A stretch of 22,600 nucleotides of DNA, taken from contig DIRQ01000011.1 in assembly GCA_002424365.1 (NCBI GenBank), forward strand, positions 1 to 22,600. Reading direction: 5' to 3'. This document shows, piece by piece, positions 7,395-15,037 of the stretch. Numbering within the stretch: the stretch's first letter is position 1; every line of letters starts with the position of its first letter. A program made the translations under genes and the position numbers. The notes beneath the pieces are model-generated. The model was given only the letters and a program-made list of their open reading frames with translations, made no database searches and was not told the origin of the DNA. Origin of the DNA: Syntrophomonas sp. UBA5432. GTDB taxonomy: Bacteria > Bacillota > Syntrophomonadia > Syntrophomonadales > Syntrophomonadaceae.

Positions 7395-8487
7395 TTGATT
7401 GAAGACCCGCAAGCAGTTTGCAGTGATATAATAAAACGACTTGGAGAAATGAGGGTTTCACTTTGACATTGACGGCCAGAAACAAAAAGTAGAGCAACTG
7501 CATAAAAAGACTCTTAATGAGAATTTCTGGAATGAGCGTCAGGAAGCCCAGCAGATACTAAAAAGCATCAGCGAGATGCAGGAGAATATTGATAATTACT
7601 GTACTCTTTGGGATAGAGTCAATTATCTTAAGGAACTGTTGGATATGGCTCAGGAGGAGGAAGAACAGGAACTCTGGGATGATACCGTAATAGAATTACA
7701 GGGATTAGAAAAGAAATTTCGGGAGTTTGAACTCCTGGTTTTGTTTTCTGGAATCCATGATGAAAGGGACGCCATCGTTTCCCTGCATGCTGGTGCCGGT
7801 GGCACCGAAGCCCAGGATTGGGTGGAGATACTCCTGCGGATGTACACTCGCTGGGCAGAATCATCTGGGTATGCAGTGGAAATTTTAGATTATCTGGCCG
7901 GTGATGAAGCAGGAATTAAAAGTGTAACTTTTTTGGCCAAAGGCAAATACGCTTATGGTAAACTAAAGTGTGAAGAAGGAGTACACCGGTTGATTAGGAT
8001 TTCGCCTTTTGATTCATCCGGGCGCAGGCATACTTCTTTTGCTTCTATTTCAGTACTTCCAGAGATAATTGAAAATGTGGAGGTAAATATAAATCCGGAA
8101 GAATTACGGATAGACACCTACCGCTCCAGCGGTGCCGGTGGGCAGCATGTTAATAAAACTGATTCTGCCGTCCGGATTACTCACCTGCCTACAGGTATAG
8201 TAGTACAATGTCAGAATGAGCGCTCTCAACATGCCAACCGTTTATGTGCTATGAAGATATTGACTGCTAAATTATATGACCTGAAACAAAAAGAAGTGGA
8301 AAATAATTTACAGAACCTCAAGGGGGAATATAAAGAGATAGCCTGGGGTAGTCAGATCAGAACCTATACCTTAAACCCTTTTAACCTCATAAAAGATCAC
8401 CGTACGAACCTGGAGGAAGGGAATGTCCAAGCGGTACTGGATGGGGACCTGGATGATTTCATATACGCCCGGCTACATCAGAAATAA
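7395..8487 (+). CDS. prfB: Peptide chain release factor 2, made by +1 frameshift
   Basis: RF2 releases peptides at UGA and UAA. The gene is in two frames: TTG at 7395 (SD AAGGTGA) codes 23 residues up to CTT 7461-7463, meets an in-frame TGA at 7464-7466, and continues from GAC 7465 in the +1 frame to 8487. The total is 363 residues, close to the usual 365. The discriminator tripeptide SPF (about 203-205) and the catalytic GGQ (about 248-250, within RSSGAGGQHVNKTDSAVR) lie where they do in E. coli RF2. The N-terminal frame (IIKRLGEMRVSL, then DIDGQKQKVEQL) reads as normal RF2, so the break is programmed and not damage. It lies between motB and transketolase, downstream of secA as in other Firmicutes. 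Confidence 0.96.
7452..7467 (+). promoter_or_regulatory. RF2 programmed +1 frameshift site
   Basis: The slippery heptamer CTTTGAC (7461-7467) contains the in-frame TGA recognised by RF2 itself. When RF2 is scarce the ribosome slips +1 and makes more RF2. An SD-like AGGG (7452-7455) lies upstream, slightly farther from CTT than in E. coli. The stop is codon 24 counting from TTG 7395. Confidence 0.93.
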
Positions 8488-8513
8488 TCACACTATTATA
8501 AGGAGCGGTGAAG

Positions 8514-9341
8514 GTGAAGGAGATTACAGAAGAAGCAGTAGCAATTACTACCGAAAAGGCGCGGCAGATTCGCCGTAACATCATTAAAATGCTGGGGCAG
8601 GCAGGTTCGGGACATACCGGCGGGTCGCTTTCAGCCAGTGATATAGCAGCCTGCCTGTATTTTTGGGAACTAAATGTTAACCCGGCGAAGCCCCATTGGC
8701 CGGAGCGGGACCGTTTTGTACTAAGTAAAGGTCACGCAGCTCCGGTACTTTATGCGGTGCTGGCGGAAAAAGGGTTCTTCCCAGTTGATGACCTCAATCA
8801 ACTGCGAAAGTTAGGTAGTCCTCTGCAGGGACACCCGGATATGCGTAAAGTCCCCGGGGTGGAAGCATCCACCGGTTCCCTGGGACAAGGTATATCCTGG
8901 GCGGTGGGAATGGCCCTGGCTGGAAAATTGGATAATAAATCATACCGGGTTTATACCCTGCTGGGTGATGGGGAAATTGAGGAAGGTATGGTCTGGGAGG
9001 CGGCCATGGCCGCAGCTCATTATAAACTGGACAATCTTATGGCTTTTGTTGACCATAACGGGCTACAGATTGATGGCAGGGTACAAGAGGTTATGTCTCC
9101 CCTGCCTATTCCTGATAAATTCAAAGCCTTCGGTTGGGAGGTTTTGGAGATAGATGGGCATGACCATAAACAAATCATGCAGGCTCTAAATAGTGCCCGT
9201 AGGGTATCCGGTCGACCTACAGCCGTAATTGCTCATACGGTAAAGGGTAAAGGCTGCTCCTTCATGGAGGACCGGGTAGAATGGCACGGCGTAGCCCCTA
9301 AACCCGACGAAGTCGAAAAAGCCCTGGCGGAATTGGGGTAG
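8514..9341 (+). CDS. Transketolase, N-terminal (TPP-binding) subunit
   Basis: This is the N-terminal half of a split transketolase, moving two-carbon units in the non-oxidative pentose phosphate pathway with thiamine diphosphate and a divalent metal. Visible features are GSGHTGGSLSASD (about 31-43), RDRFVLSKGHAAPVLYAVL, GSLGQGISWAVGMA, and the TPP motif GDGEIEEG (151-158) ending in VDHNG. I chose GTG 8514 over GTG 8508 because the AGGAG at 8501-8505 would sit only 2 bases from 8508 but 8 bases from 8514. It starts 27 bases after prfB. Its partner, the pyrimidine-binding half, is the next gene but is separated by a 311-base repeat-filled gap. Confidence 0.94.
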   Translation: MKEITEEAVAITTEKARQIRRNIIKMLGQAGSGHTGGSLSASDIAACLYFWELNVNPAKPHWPERDRFVLSKGHAAPVLYAVLAEKGFFPVDDLNQLRKLGSPLQGHPDMRKVPGVEASTGSLGQGISWAVGMALAGKLDNKSYRVYTLLGDGEIEEGMVWEAAMAAAHYKLDNLMAFVDHNGLQIDGRVQEVMSPLPIPDKFKAFGWEVLEIDGHDHKQIMQALNSARRVSGRPTAVIAHTVKGKGCSFMEDRVEWHGVAPKPDEVEKALAELG

Positions 9342-9349
9342 AAATATTA

Positions 9350-9630
9350 ATAGACACAGATAACACAGATTCAAGGGATTAACACAGATTAAATTAATTA
9401 TAATTTAGACACTGAAATCACTGCTACCTTAATTGTACCCATAGGTACATCCGTGTCCCCGTAGGGGGAATTTTATGAATAACACGGAGAATAAAAAGAG
9501 TTTATTATTTCTTTAATTAAAAGAATCAAATCTTTTTTGGGTTTAGTATCAATTATATTTTTACTGTAGCCCAATAAATAAAAAATCAGTGTAAATCATA
9601 TTAAATCAGTGTAATCAGTGTCCAAATATT
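9350..9630 (+). repeat. Intergenic repeat copy A between the transketolase genes
   Basis: The gap 9342-9652 has no reading frame. It is bounded by inverted ends: about 9343-9392 and the reverse complement of 9581-9630 both read GACAC-GAT-ACAC-GATT, a short gap, then GATT-ACAC-GATT, differing mainly by A/T swaps. Inside are a third unit GACACTGAAATCACTG (from 9408), the palindrome GTACC/GGTAC (9435-9448), and a nested hairpin of TCCGTGT (9450-9456) with ACACGGA (9482-9488) enclosing TCCCC/GGGGA (9456-9469). Core words are shared with copies C and D. It looks like a non-coding, probably once mobile or hairpin-forming intergenic element. No transposase is present. Confidence 0.75.
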
Positions 9631-9652
9631 GTAAGCAGGAGTTGAAGTAATT

Positions 9653-10594
9653 TTGGATAAACAGGCAACAAGAGATGCTTATGGGAAGGCCCTGGTGGAA
9701 TTGGGCAGTTTACATGATGATATCGTGGTACTAGATGCGGACCTTTCCAAATCCACTAAAACTGCTGATTTTGCTAAAAAGTTTCCGGACCGTTTCTTTA
9801 ATGCCGGTATTGCAGAGCAGAACATGATGGGTATGGCTGCCGGGCTGGCAGCAGCAGGTAAAGTAGTCTTTGCCAGTTCTTTTGCCATCTTTGCCACGGG
9901 CCGAGCTTTCGAGCAGGTGCGTAATTCCCTGGCCTATGCCAATTTAAACGTGAAAATCTGTGCTACCCATAGCGGTATAACCGTAGGAGAAGATGGTGGT
10001 TCCCACCAGTCGGTAGAGGATATTGCCATCATGCGCAGCATACCTAATCTAACTGTAATTGTACCTTCGGATGGGGTAAGTACCCGTCAGGCCCTTTTTA
10101 AACTTTATGAGCTCCAGGGTCCAGTTTACTTGCGGTTGGGACGGCCAGCTTTACCGGTTATTTATAAAGATAATCTTGATTTCCAGATTGGCCGAGGCAT
10201 AGAGCTGCGCGATGGCCAGGATGCTTCTATTATTGCCTGTGGAACTATGGTAGCTCTGGCTCTGCAAGCAGCAGAAGTTCTGGCTGCAGAAGGGATTCAA
10301 GTATCAGTTGTCGATATGCATAGTATTAAACCCCTGGATAAAGATTTAATCGTGCACATAGCACAGCGGACAGGGGCCATACTGACAGCCGAAGAACACA
10401 GTATTATTGGGGGGCTGGGTAGTGCAGTTTGTGAGGTAGTGAGCGAAAATTATCCGGTACCGGTAATACGGATGGGAATTAACGATGTCTTCGGGCAGTC
10501 CGGCACCCCTAATGAACTAATGCAACATTATGGTCTCACTGTCGATAAAATATTCCAGAATATTCATGTTTTACTTAAAAAGAAGACAAAATAA
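9653..10594 (+). CDS. Transketolase, C-terminal (pyrimidine-binding) subunit
   Basis: A 313-residue partner of the upstream subunit. The N-terminal pyrimidine-binding domain (about 3-165) holds the catalytic glutamate E55 in FFNAGIAEQNMMGMAAGLA, which activates the TPP aminopyrimidine. The C-terminal domain (about 185-305) contains SVVDMHSIKPLD and EEHSIIGGLGSAV. The two chains together make one transketolase active site at the dimer interface. The start is TTG 9653, with an AGGAG SD at 9637-9641; the 11-base spacing is long but no nearer in-frame start exists. The SD lies just outside the right end of repeat A. The gene ends at a strong terminator before ftsE. Confidence 0.94.
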   Translation: MDKQATRDAYGKALVELGSLHDDIVVLDADLSKSTKTADFAKKFPDRFFNAGIAEQNMMGMAAGLAAAGKVVFASSFAIFATGRAFEQVRNSLAYANLNVKICATHSGITVGEDGGSHQSVEDIAIMRSIPNLTVIVPSDGVSTRQALFKLYELQGPVYLRLGRPALPVIYKDNLDFQIGRGIELRDGQDASIIACGTMVALALQAAEVLAAEGIQVSVVDMHSIKPLDKDLIVHIAQRTGAILTAEEHSIIGGLGSAVCEVVSENYPVPVIRMGINDVFGQSGTPNELMQHYGLTVDKIFQNIHVLLKKKTK

Positions 10595-10620
10595 AAGAGG
10601 AATTCCTATAGTTTTTGTAG

Positions 10621-10645
10621 AACCACCAATATTGGTGGTTTTTTT
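10621..10645 (+). terminator. Palindromic terminator between transketolase and ftsE
   Basis: AACCACCAATATTGGTGGTT (10621-10640) is a perfect 20-base palindrome that folds into an 8-bp stem with a tetraloop, followed directly by a T run. It ends about 17 bases before the ftsE ATG. A second small palindrome, AGGAATTCCT, lies at 10598-10607. Confidence 0.85.
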
Positions 10646-10662
10646 ATTTTGGAGGTAATTGG

Positions 10663-11346
10663 ATGCTAGTTCAGTTTTATAACGTGTCCAAAATATATCC
10701 CAATGGCGTCAAAGCACTGGATGATATTTCGTTAAAAATAGATCGGGGTGAGTTTTTATTTCTTATGGGTCCCAGTGGGGCTGGAAAATCTACCCTGGTT
10801 AAGATGCTGTTTCGAGAGGAACTTCCCACCCGGGGACAAATATTCCTGGCTTCCCGAAGTATAGTTAGGATGAAACGGGGGGAGGTACCCCGCTTAAGGA
10901 GAAATATTGGGATTGTTTTTCAGGATTTTAAACTATTAGAAAATAAAACTGTATATGAAAACATTGCTTTTGCTATGGAAGTAGTTAACGCCAGCAGTAA
11001 GGAGATTAAAGAGAGAGTTACGGAAGTAATAAATATGGTTGGACTAAAAGGTAAGGAGAAATCATTTCCCGGGGAACTCTCCGGCGGGGAGCAGCAGCGG
11101 GTAGGAATCGCCCGGGCTCTGGCTAACCGTCCCCTGCTCCTGATAGCGGATGAGCCGACTGGAAACCTGGATATAGACACATCTAATGAAATAATGGAAT
11201 TATTGTTCAATATTAACCGTACCGGTACTACAGTTATTATGGCTACTCATGCCCGGGAACTGGTAAAATCTGCGGGTAAACGGGTGCTTATGCTGGAACA
11301 GGGTAAAATCGTAGCCGATACCCCACCCGGGGAGATAGCCTTATGA
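10663..11346 (+). CDS. ftsE: Cell division ATP-binding protein FtsE
   Basis: A 227-residue ABC ATPase. Walker A is GPSGAGKST (36-44), the Q-loop is Q87 in VFQDFKLL, the signature is LSGGEQQR (139-146), Walker B is LLLIADEPTGNLD (158-170), and the switch histidine is H196. FtsE pairs with FtsX at the inner face of the membrane and drives peptidoglycan hydrolase activation, not solute transport. The ATG at 10663 follows a GGAGG SD located just after the terminator T run. The stop overlaps the ftsX start (ATGA), so the two are translationally coupled. Confidence 0.96.
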   Translation: MLVQFYNVSKIYPNGVKALDDISLKIDRGEFLFLMGPSGAGKSTLVKMLFREELPTRGQIFLASRSIVRMKRGEVPRLRRNIGIVFQDFKLLENKTVYENIAFAMEVVNASSKEIKERVTEVINMVGLKGKEKSFPGELSGGEQQRVGIARALANRPLLLIADEPTGNLDIDTSNEIMELLFNINRTGTTVIMATHARELVKSAGKRVLMLEQGKIVADTPPGEIAL

Positions 11347-12227
11347 GACCGGGAAGCATTATTTATTTCTTAAGGGAAGCTTTCAAATCACTGTCTCGCA
11401 ACCGCTTACTAAGCATTGCTACTATTTCGACGGTGGCAATTTCCATACTTATACTGGGATTTGCGGTTTTGTTGACGATTAATGCCGGTGCGCTGATGAA
11501 CTATTTGGAATCAGATGTAGAAATAGTTGCTTTTTTGGACAATGATTTAACTAAATCACAGATTACCGACATTAAACAGGATTTAACTGCTATTACCGGA
11601 GTAAAATCGGTTAATTTTGTTTCCCGGGAACGAGCTCTGGCCAAATTGCAGGAGAAATATGGTGGAAATGAGTATAACCTGAAAGAAACCCTGGGTAAAA
11701 ACCCTTTGCCTAACAGCTATGAAATAAAGGCCGAAGATCCCCATAATGTTCCCCAAATTGCTGTCCAGGTAAAGAAAATTGACGGTATTTACAAGGTCAA
11801 CTATGGGCAGGGAGTGGTGGAACGATTATTTAAAGTAACCCGCTGGGTACGTGTTGTTAGCATGGTGTTTATCGTTTTACTAGTTTTCGCAGCAGTATTT
11901 TTAATTGCCACTACTATTCGCCTGGCCATATTTGCCCGTCGTAAAGAGATTTATCTAATGAAACTAATTGGCTCTACCGACTGGTTTATTCGTTGGCCCT
12001 TTTTTATCGAAGGGATTTTTATGGGGGCAGCCGGGGGGCTAATAGCCATTTTAATACTGGCTGCAGGTTATGGTTCTTTAATTAGCCATATGGATGCGCT
12101 GTTTTTCTTACCCCTGGTTACGAATCCTGGGATTTTGAGCAATGTTTATATCAGCCTTTTGGTTTGTGGCGCTGTCCTGGGGGTTTTGGGTACCTGGATA
12201 TCGTTAAACAAATTTTTAGATGTCTAA
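11343..12227 (+). CDS. ftsX: Cell division membrane protein FtsX
   Basis: A 294-residue membrane partner of FtsE. TM1 lies at about residues 22-45. A large extracellular loop (about 46-165) binds the wall hydrolase or its adaptor, and three further TMs lie at about 170-193, 218-242 and 266-286. The conserved cytoplasmic segment IFARRKEIYLMKLIGST (195-211) follows TM2 and is typical of the FtsX/MacB-type permease. The start ATG overlaps the ftsE stop by ATGA. The next gene codes a secreted coiled-coil M23 peptidase, the expected kind of FtsX partner. Confidence 0.95.
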   Translation: MRPGSIIYFLREAFKSLSRNRLLSIATISTVAISILILGFAVLLTINAGALMNYLESDVEIVAFLDNDLTKSQITDIKQDLTAITGVKSVNFVSRERALAKLQEKYGGNEYNLKETLGKNPLPNSYEIKAEDPHNVPQIAVQVKKIDGIYKVNYGQGVVERLFKVTRWVRVVSMVFIVLLVFAAVFLIATTIRLAIFARRKEIYLMKLIGSTDWFIRWPFFIEGIFMGAAGGLIAILILAAGYGSLISHMDALFFLPLVTNPGILSNVYISLLVCGAVLGVLGTWISLNKFLDV

Positions 12228-12322
12228 AATAAAAAGCATTTTTATAGATTAGAAAATGTAATATCAATTGGCAAAATTACTATGGAATTAGGTAATTAAC
12301 ATTTACGGGGAGGATGGAGAGA

Positions 12323-13465
12323 GTGAGAAGGTTAAAAAGTGGGCTGGCAGTTTGTTTATCACTGGTACTATTAATTGGTGTCATTTTCCCTGTTTATGCA
12401 GATAATATTCAGGAACAACAGCGTAAGTTACAGGATGTCAACCGACAGATTGACCAGCAACGCAGTAGTGTAAACCAGGCCCGGCAGAAGGAAAAAACAG
12501 TTATGGGGCAGATTTCCAGCCTGGATAAGGATATTAATAAGACCCAGTCGGAGATTAAATATATTGATGACCGCATAGCCTACTTGAAAAAAAATATTGA
12601 GAAAGTTGAGGGAGAGATAAAGGATAGCGAGGAGGCCCTGGCTGAGCAGAGCGATATCTTGGGTAAACGGCTGGTATTTATTTATGAAAAGGGCGGCGAT
12701 GTGTCTTACTTGGAAGTTTTACTTGCGGCTACTGATATTAAGGATTTTTTAACTCGCTATGATCTTTTAAACATTATAGTGGAGCAGGATGTAGAGCTTA
12801 TTAAATCCATAAATAAAGAGAAAAAAGAACTTTCCTTAAAAAAATGTGATTTGGAAATCAAGCAAAAAGAACTAAAAAGTATCCAGGCTGACCAAATGAG
12901 CCAGAAGGGAATACTTGACTCCCAAAAGCAAGAGAAACAGGAGCTTTTAGGTTGTGTACGCCAGGAGAAGGAAGCACTAGAACGAGCCCTTAATGAACTG
13001 GAACAGGAATCACAGCAATTGGAGTCTATAATCCGTCAGTATGAATCAGGTAATACTACTCCCCAGGCGGGTACCGGAACTTATACCTGGCCTACCCCGG
13101 GGCATACCTCGATGTCATCACCATATGGTATGAGGTATCATCCTATATTAAAAGAAAGAAGAATGCATACCGGGATAGATATTGAAGCACCAATGGGAGC
13201 TACTATTGTAGCTGCTGACAGTGGTACAGTTATATCTGCCGGTTGGATGTCAGGATATGGGCAGGTAACAATAATTAACCACGGTAATGGTGTATCTACT
13301 CTTTATGCCCATCAATCTAAATTTTTGGTAAGCAAGGGTAACACGGTAAGCAAAGGGCAGGCGATAGGAAAAGTAGGCAGTACGGGCTGGAGTACCGGTC
13401 CCCACCTGCATTTTGAAGTTCGTATTAATGGAACTCCCACTGACCCTACCCCCTATGTTAAATAG
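12323..13465 (+). CDS. Secreted coiled-coil M23 peptidase, EnvC-like FtsEX partner
   Basis: A 380-residue protein starting at GTG 12323, chosen because the GGGGAGG at 12307-12313 directly abuts the ATG at 12314 but is 9 bases from this GTG. A signal peptide runs to about residue 26 (hydrophobic core LAVCLSLVLLIGVIFPVYA). A long coiled coil follows (about 28-240) with a helical break near SYLEVLLAATDIKDFLTRYD, as in EnvC/PcsB-type proteins. The C-terminal LytM/M23 domain (about 255-380) keeps the zinc ligands H282 and D286 (HTGID) and H363, with catalytic H361 (HLH), so it should be an active peptidoglycan endopeptidase. Its place after ftsEX suggests FtsX recruits and gates it at the septum or wall. 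Confidence 0.9.
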   Translation: MRRLKSGLAVCLSLVLLIGVIFPVYADNIQEQQRKLQDVNRQIDQQRSSVNQARQKEKTVMGQISSLDKDINKTQSEIKYIDDRIAYLKKNIEKVEGEIKDSEEALAEQSDILGKRLVFIYEKGGDVSYLEVLLAATDIKDFLTRYDLLNIIVEQDVELIKSINKEKKELSLKKCDLEIKQKELKSIQADQMSQKGILDSQKQEKQELLGCVRQEKEALERALNELEQESQQLESIIRQYESGNTTPQAGTGTYTWPTPGHTSMSSPYGMRYHPILKERRMHTGIDIEAPMGATIVAADSGTVISAGWMSGYGQVTIINHGNGVSTLYAHQSKFLVSKGNTVSKGQAIGKVGSTGWSTGPHLHFEVRINGTPTDPTPYVK

Positions 13466-13478
13466 AATATTAGCGATG

Positions 13479-13512
13479 AGCCAGGGAGCCCCCTGGCTTA
13501 TTTTATTTTATT
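13479..13512 (+). terminator. Terminator after the M23 peptidase gene
   Basis: AGCCAGGG (13479-13486) pairs with CCCTGGCT (13491-13498) across a 4-base loop, followed by TATTTTATTTTATT. The stem is strong but the T run is interrupted by A, so efficiency may be moderate. It closes the ftsE-ftsX-M23 unit. Confidence 0.8.
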
Positions 13513-13723
13513 GGATAAAAGTGTAGCAAATCTATATAATTACGGAAATAGGCGTTAATGATAATGGTTGTTGGGTAATGAATTCAAGGTTAAAACTTAA
13601 CTGGTGTCTAGAGTGAGAGGTGAGGAGTGAGGACACTTCGGCTCTGCCAACCTGATACACCGATTCTCATTTCTGGTTGCGTCCTCCAGCCATGGGTGGT
13701 TAATATGCAATAAAATCGATTAC
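13513..13723. other. Non-coding spacer with purine-rich run and inverted repeats
   Basis: The gap between the M23 gene and ctpB (13466-13774) holds the terminator, a purine-rich stretch GAGTGAGAGGTGAGGAGTGA (13611-13630), and nested inverted words: GAGGAC (13629-13634) with GTCCTC (13681-13686), and CAACC (13648-13652) with GGTTG (13675-13679). I see no reading frame with a ribosome site. It does not carry the GACACTGA ends of repeats A-D. It may be another intergenic repeat type or a structured leader or remnant. Confidence 0.4.
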
Positions 13724-13732
13724 TGGTATACT
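13724..13732 (+). promoter_or_regulatory. Extended -10 promoter for the S41 protease gene
   Basis: TGGTATACT is an extended -10 (TGN plus TATACT, 5/6). The -35 position (about 13704-13709) has only a weak match. Transcription would begin near 13739, about 36 bases before the TTG start. Confidence 0.45.
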
Positions 13733-13774
13733 CAAGAGATAAGATAAATAAAATAATATTATGGTGGTGGAAAT

Positions 13775-14923
13775 TTGAAAAAAAATGCTTTCGTTAAAGG
13801 CTTGAATACATTCCTGGCGGTAATGGGTACTATTTTTGTGGCTGGAATTGTATATATATTTTTAACTAATGTCGGTGGCTTAAGTACATTTTTTAGTGTT
13901 CTTGGTCTGGTCAAGACTCAATCTCTATATGATATTGATGATGCTAAAGCCTTTGAGGGTGCAGCTTCAGGCATAGTATCATTACTTAATGATCCCTATT
14001 CCGAATACCTGGACAAAAATACCTGGCAGGAACTGCAAATCAGGCTGGATGCCAAGTTCGGTGGTATCGGTGTCTATATTTTGCAGGATGGCCAGGGTAG
14101 ACTTAAGATATTATCACCTATAAAGGGTACTCCCGCATATAAAGAAGGAGTTAAGCACGGAGATATTATTACCAAGATAAACGGGGAAAGCGCAGTAGGT
14201 ATGAGCCAGGATGAAGCTGTACACCTAATGCGGGGAGACCCGGGAACTCAGTTATTACTTAGTGTTTATCGGGGTTCTGATGGCAAGGAACATGATTTCC
14301 GGATTATTCGAGAGATAATTAACGTCCCTTCAGTGGAGGCCAGGGTTATTGATAGTGCCAATCAGATAGGCTATATTAGCCTGAATCAATTTGGTTCTCG
14401 TTCAGCCGAGGAAATGAAAGAGAGTATGAATGATCTGCTGGACAATAAGAAGGTCAGAGGGCTTATCCTGGACTTGCGCAATAATGGTGGTGGCGATTTC
14501 GATGTTTCTATTGCTATCGCGGGTATTTTCTTGGATGGTGATAAGGTAGTAAGTGCTGTCGATGCCCACGGTAATGAAAAAGTTTATAGTGCCAGCAAGG
14601 GGAAAGTGGATATTCCTCTGGTGGTACTCGTAAACGAAGATAGTGCTAGCGCCTCGGAGATTCTGGCAGCAGCTCTGCGGGATAATCAACGGGCAGTCCT
14701 GGTGGGTAAGAAAACTTTCGGCAAGGGATTGGTGCAGACTGTGTTCCCACTACGTAATGGCGGTGCTCTGAAGCTTACTACGCAGAAATACTATACCCCT
14801 GCCGGAATAGATATAAACGAAGTTGGTATAACTCCTGACTACGTGGTAGAAAATAATGTTGATGAAGATACAGACCTGCAGCTGGATAAAGCAATATCAG
14901 TTTTGAAAAAACAAATATATTAG
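13775..14923 (+). CDS. C-terminal processing protease, S41 family (CtpB-like)
   Basis: A 382-residue serine protease anchored or exported by an N-terminal hydrophobic segment (about 11-31). Next come a helical dimerisation region, a PDZ domain (about 93-180: GGIGVYI...PIKGTPAYKEGVKHGDIITKINGE) that gates substrate access, and the S41 core. Residues S292 (EDSASASEI), K317 (FGKGLVQ) and Q321 show the spacing of the B. subtilis CtpB catalytic triad (25 and 4). It acts outside the membrane. In B. subtilis CtpB cleaves SpoIVFA during sporulation and lies in this same neighbourhood, so the same role is plausible but unproven. The start is TTG 13775 after GGTGGTGG. A terminator follows the gene. Confidence 0.93.
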   Translation: MKKNAFVKGLNTFLAVMGTIFVAGIVYIFLTNVGGLSTFFSVLGLVKTQSLYDIDDAKAFEGAASGIVSLLNDPYSEYLDKNTWQELQIRLDAKFGGIGVYILQDGQGRLKILSPIKGTPAYKEGVKHGDIITKINGESAVGMSQDEAVHLMRGDPGTQLLLSVYRGSDGKEHDFRIIREIINVPSVEARVIDSANQIGYISLNQFGSRSAEEMKESMNDLLDNKKVRGLILDLRNNGGGDFDVSIAIAGIFLDGDKVVSAVDAHGNEKVYSASKGKVDIPLVVLVNEDSASASEILAAALRDNQRAVLVGKKTFGKGLVQTVFPLRNGGALKLTTQKYYTPAGIDINEVGITPDYVVENNVDEDTDLQLDKAISVLKKQIY

Positions 14924-14961
14924 GAATTTGAATTATAAATTTAAAGTTTGAATTATAGATT

Positions 14962-14986
14962 CCCCCGCTGTTGGTGGGGGTTTTTT
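14962..14986 (+). terminator. Terminator after the S41 protease gene
   Basis: CCCCCGC (14962-14968) pairs with GTGGGGG (14974-14980), including one G-T pair, with a 5-base loop and six T (14981-14986). It lies about 38 bases after the stop. Confidence 0.85.
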
Positions 14987-15037
14987 CTTCCAGTATTATG
15001 GAACCCTCGGGTGGTTTAACGTAAAGGAGGGTAGGCC

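Noticed and set aside
7395..7576. Broken or pseudogene start of prfB.
   Set aside because: The TGA lies exactly in CTTTGAC at codon 24 and both frames give normal RF2 sequence, so it is the programmed frameshift.
8508..8513. GTG 8508 as the transketolase N-subunit start.
   Set aside because: The AGGAG SD would be only 2 bases away; GTG 8514 has 8-base spacing. The difference is two residues.
9342..9652. CRISPR array, suggested by recurrent ACACAGATT/ACACTGATT words.
   Set aside because: The words are 10-12 bases apart without unique spacers of constant length, and they are arranged as inverted ends, not direct repeats. No cas genes are present.
12314..12322. ATG 12314 as the M23 peptidase start.
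   Set aside because: It directly abuts the GGGGAGG SD with no spacer. GTG 12323 has ideal spacing and gives a cleaner signal peptide.
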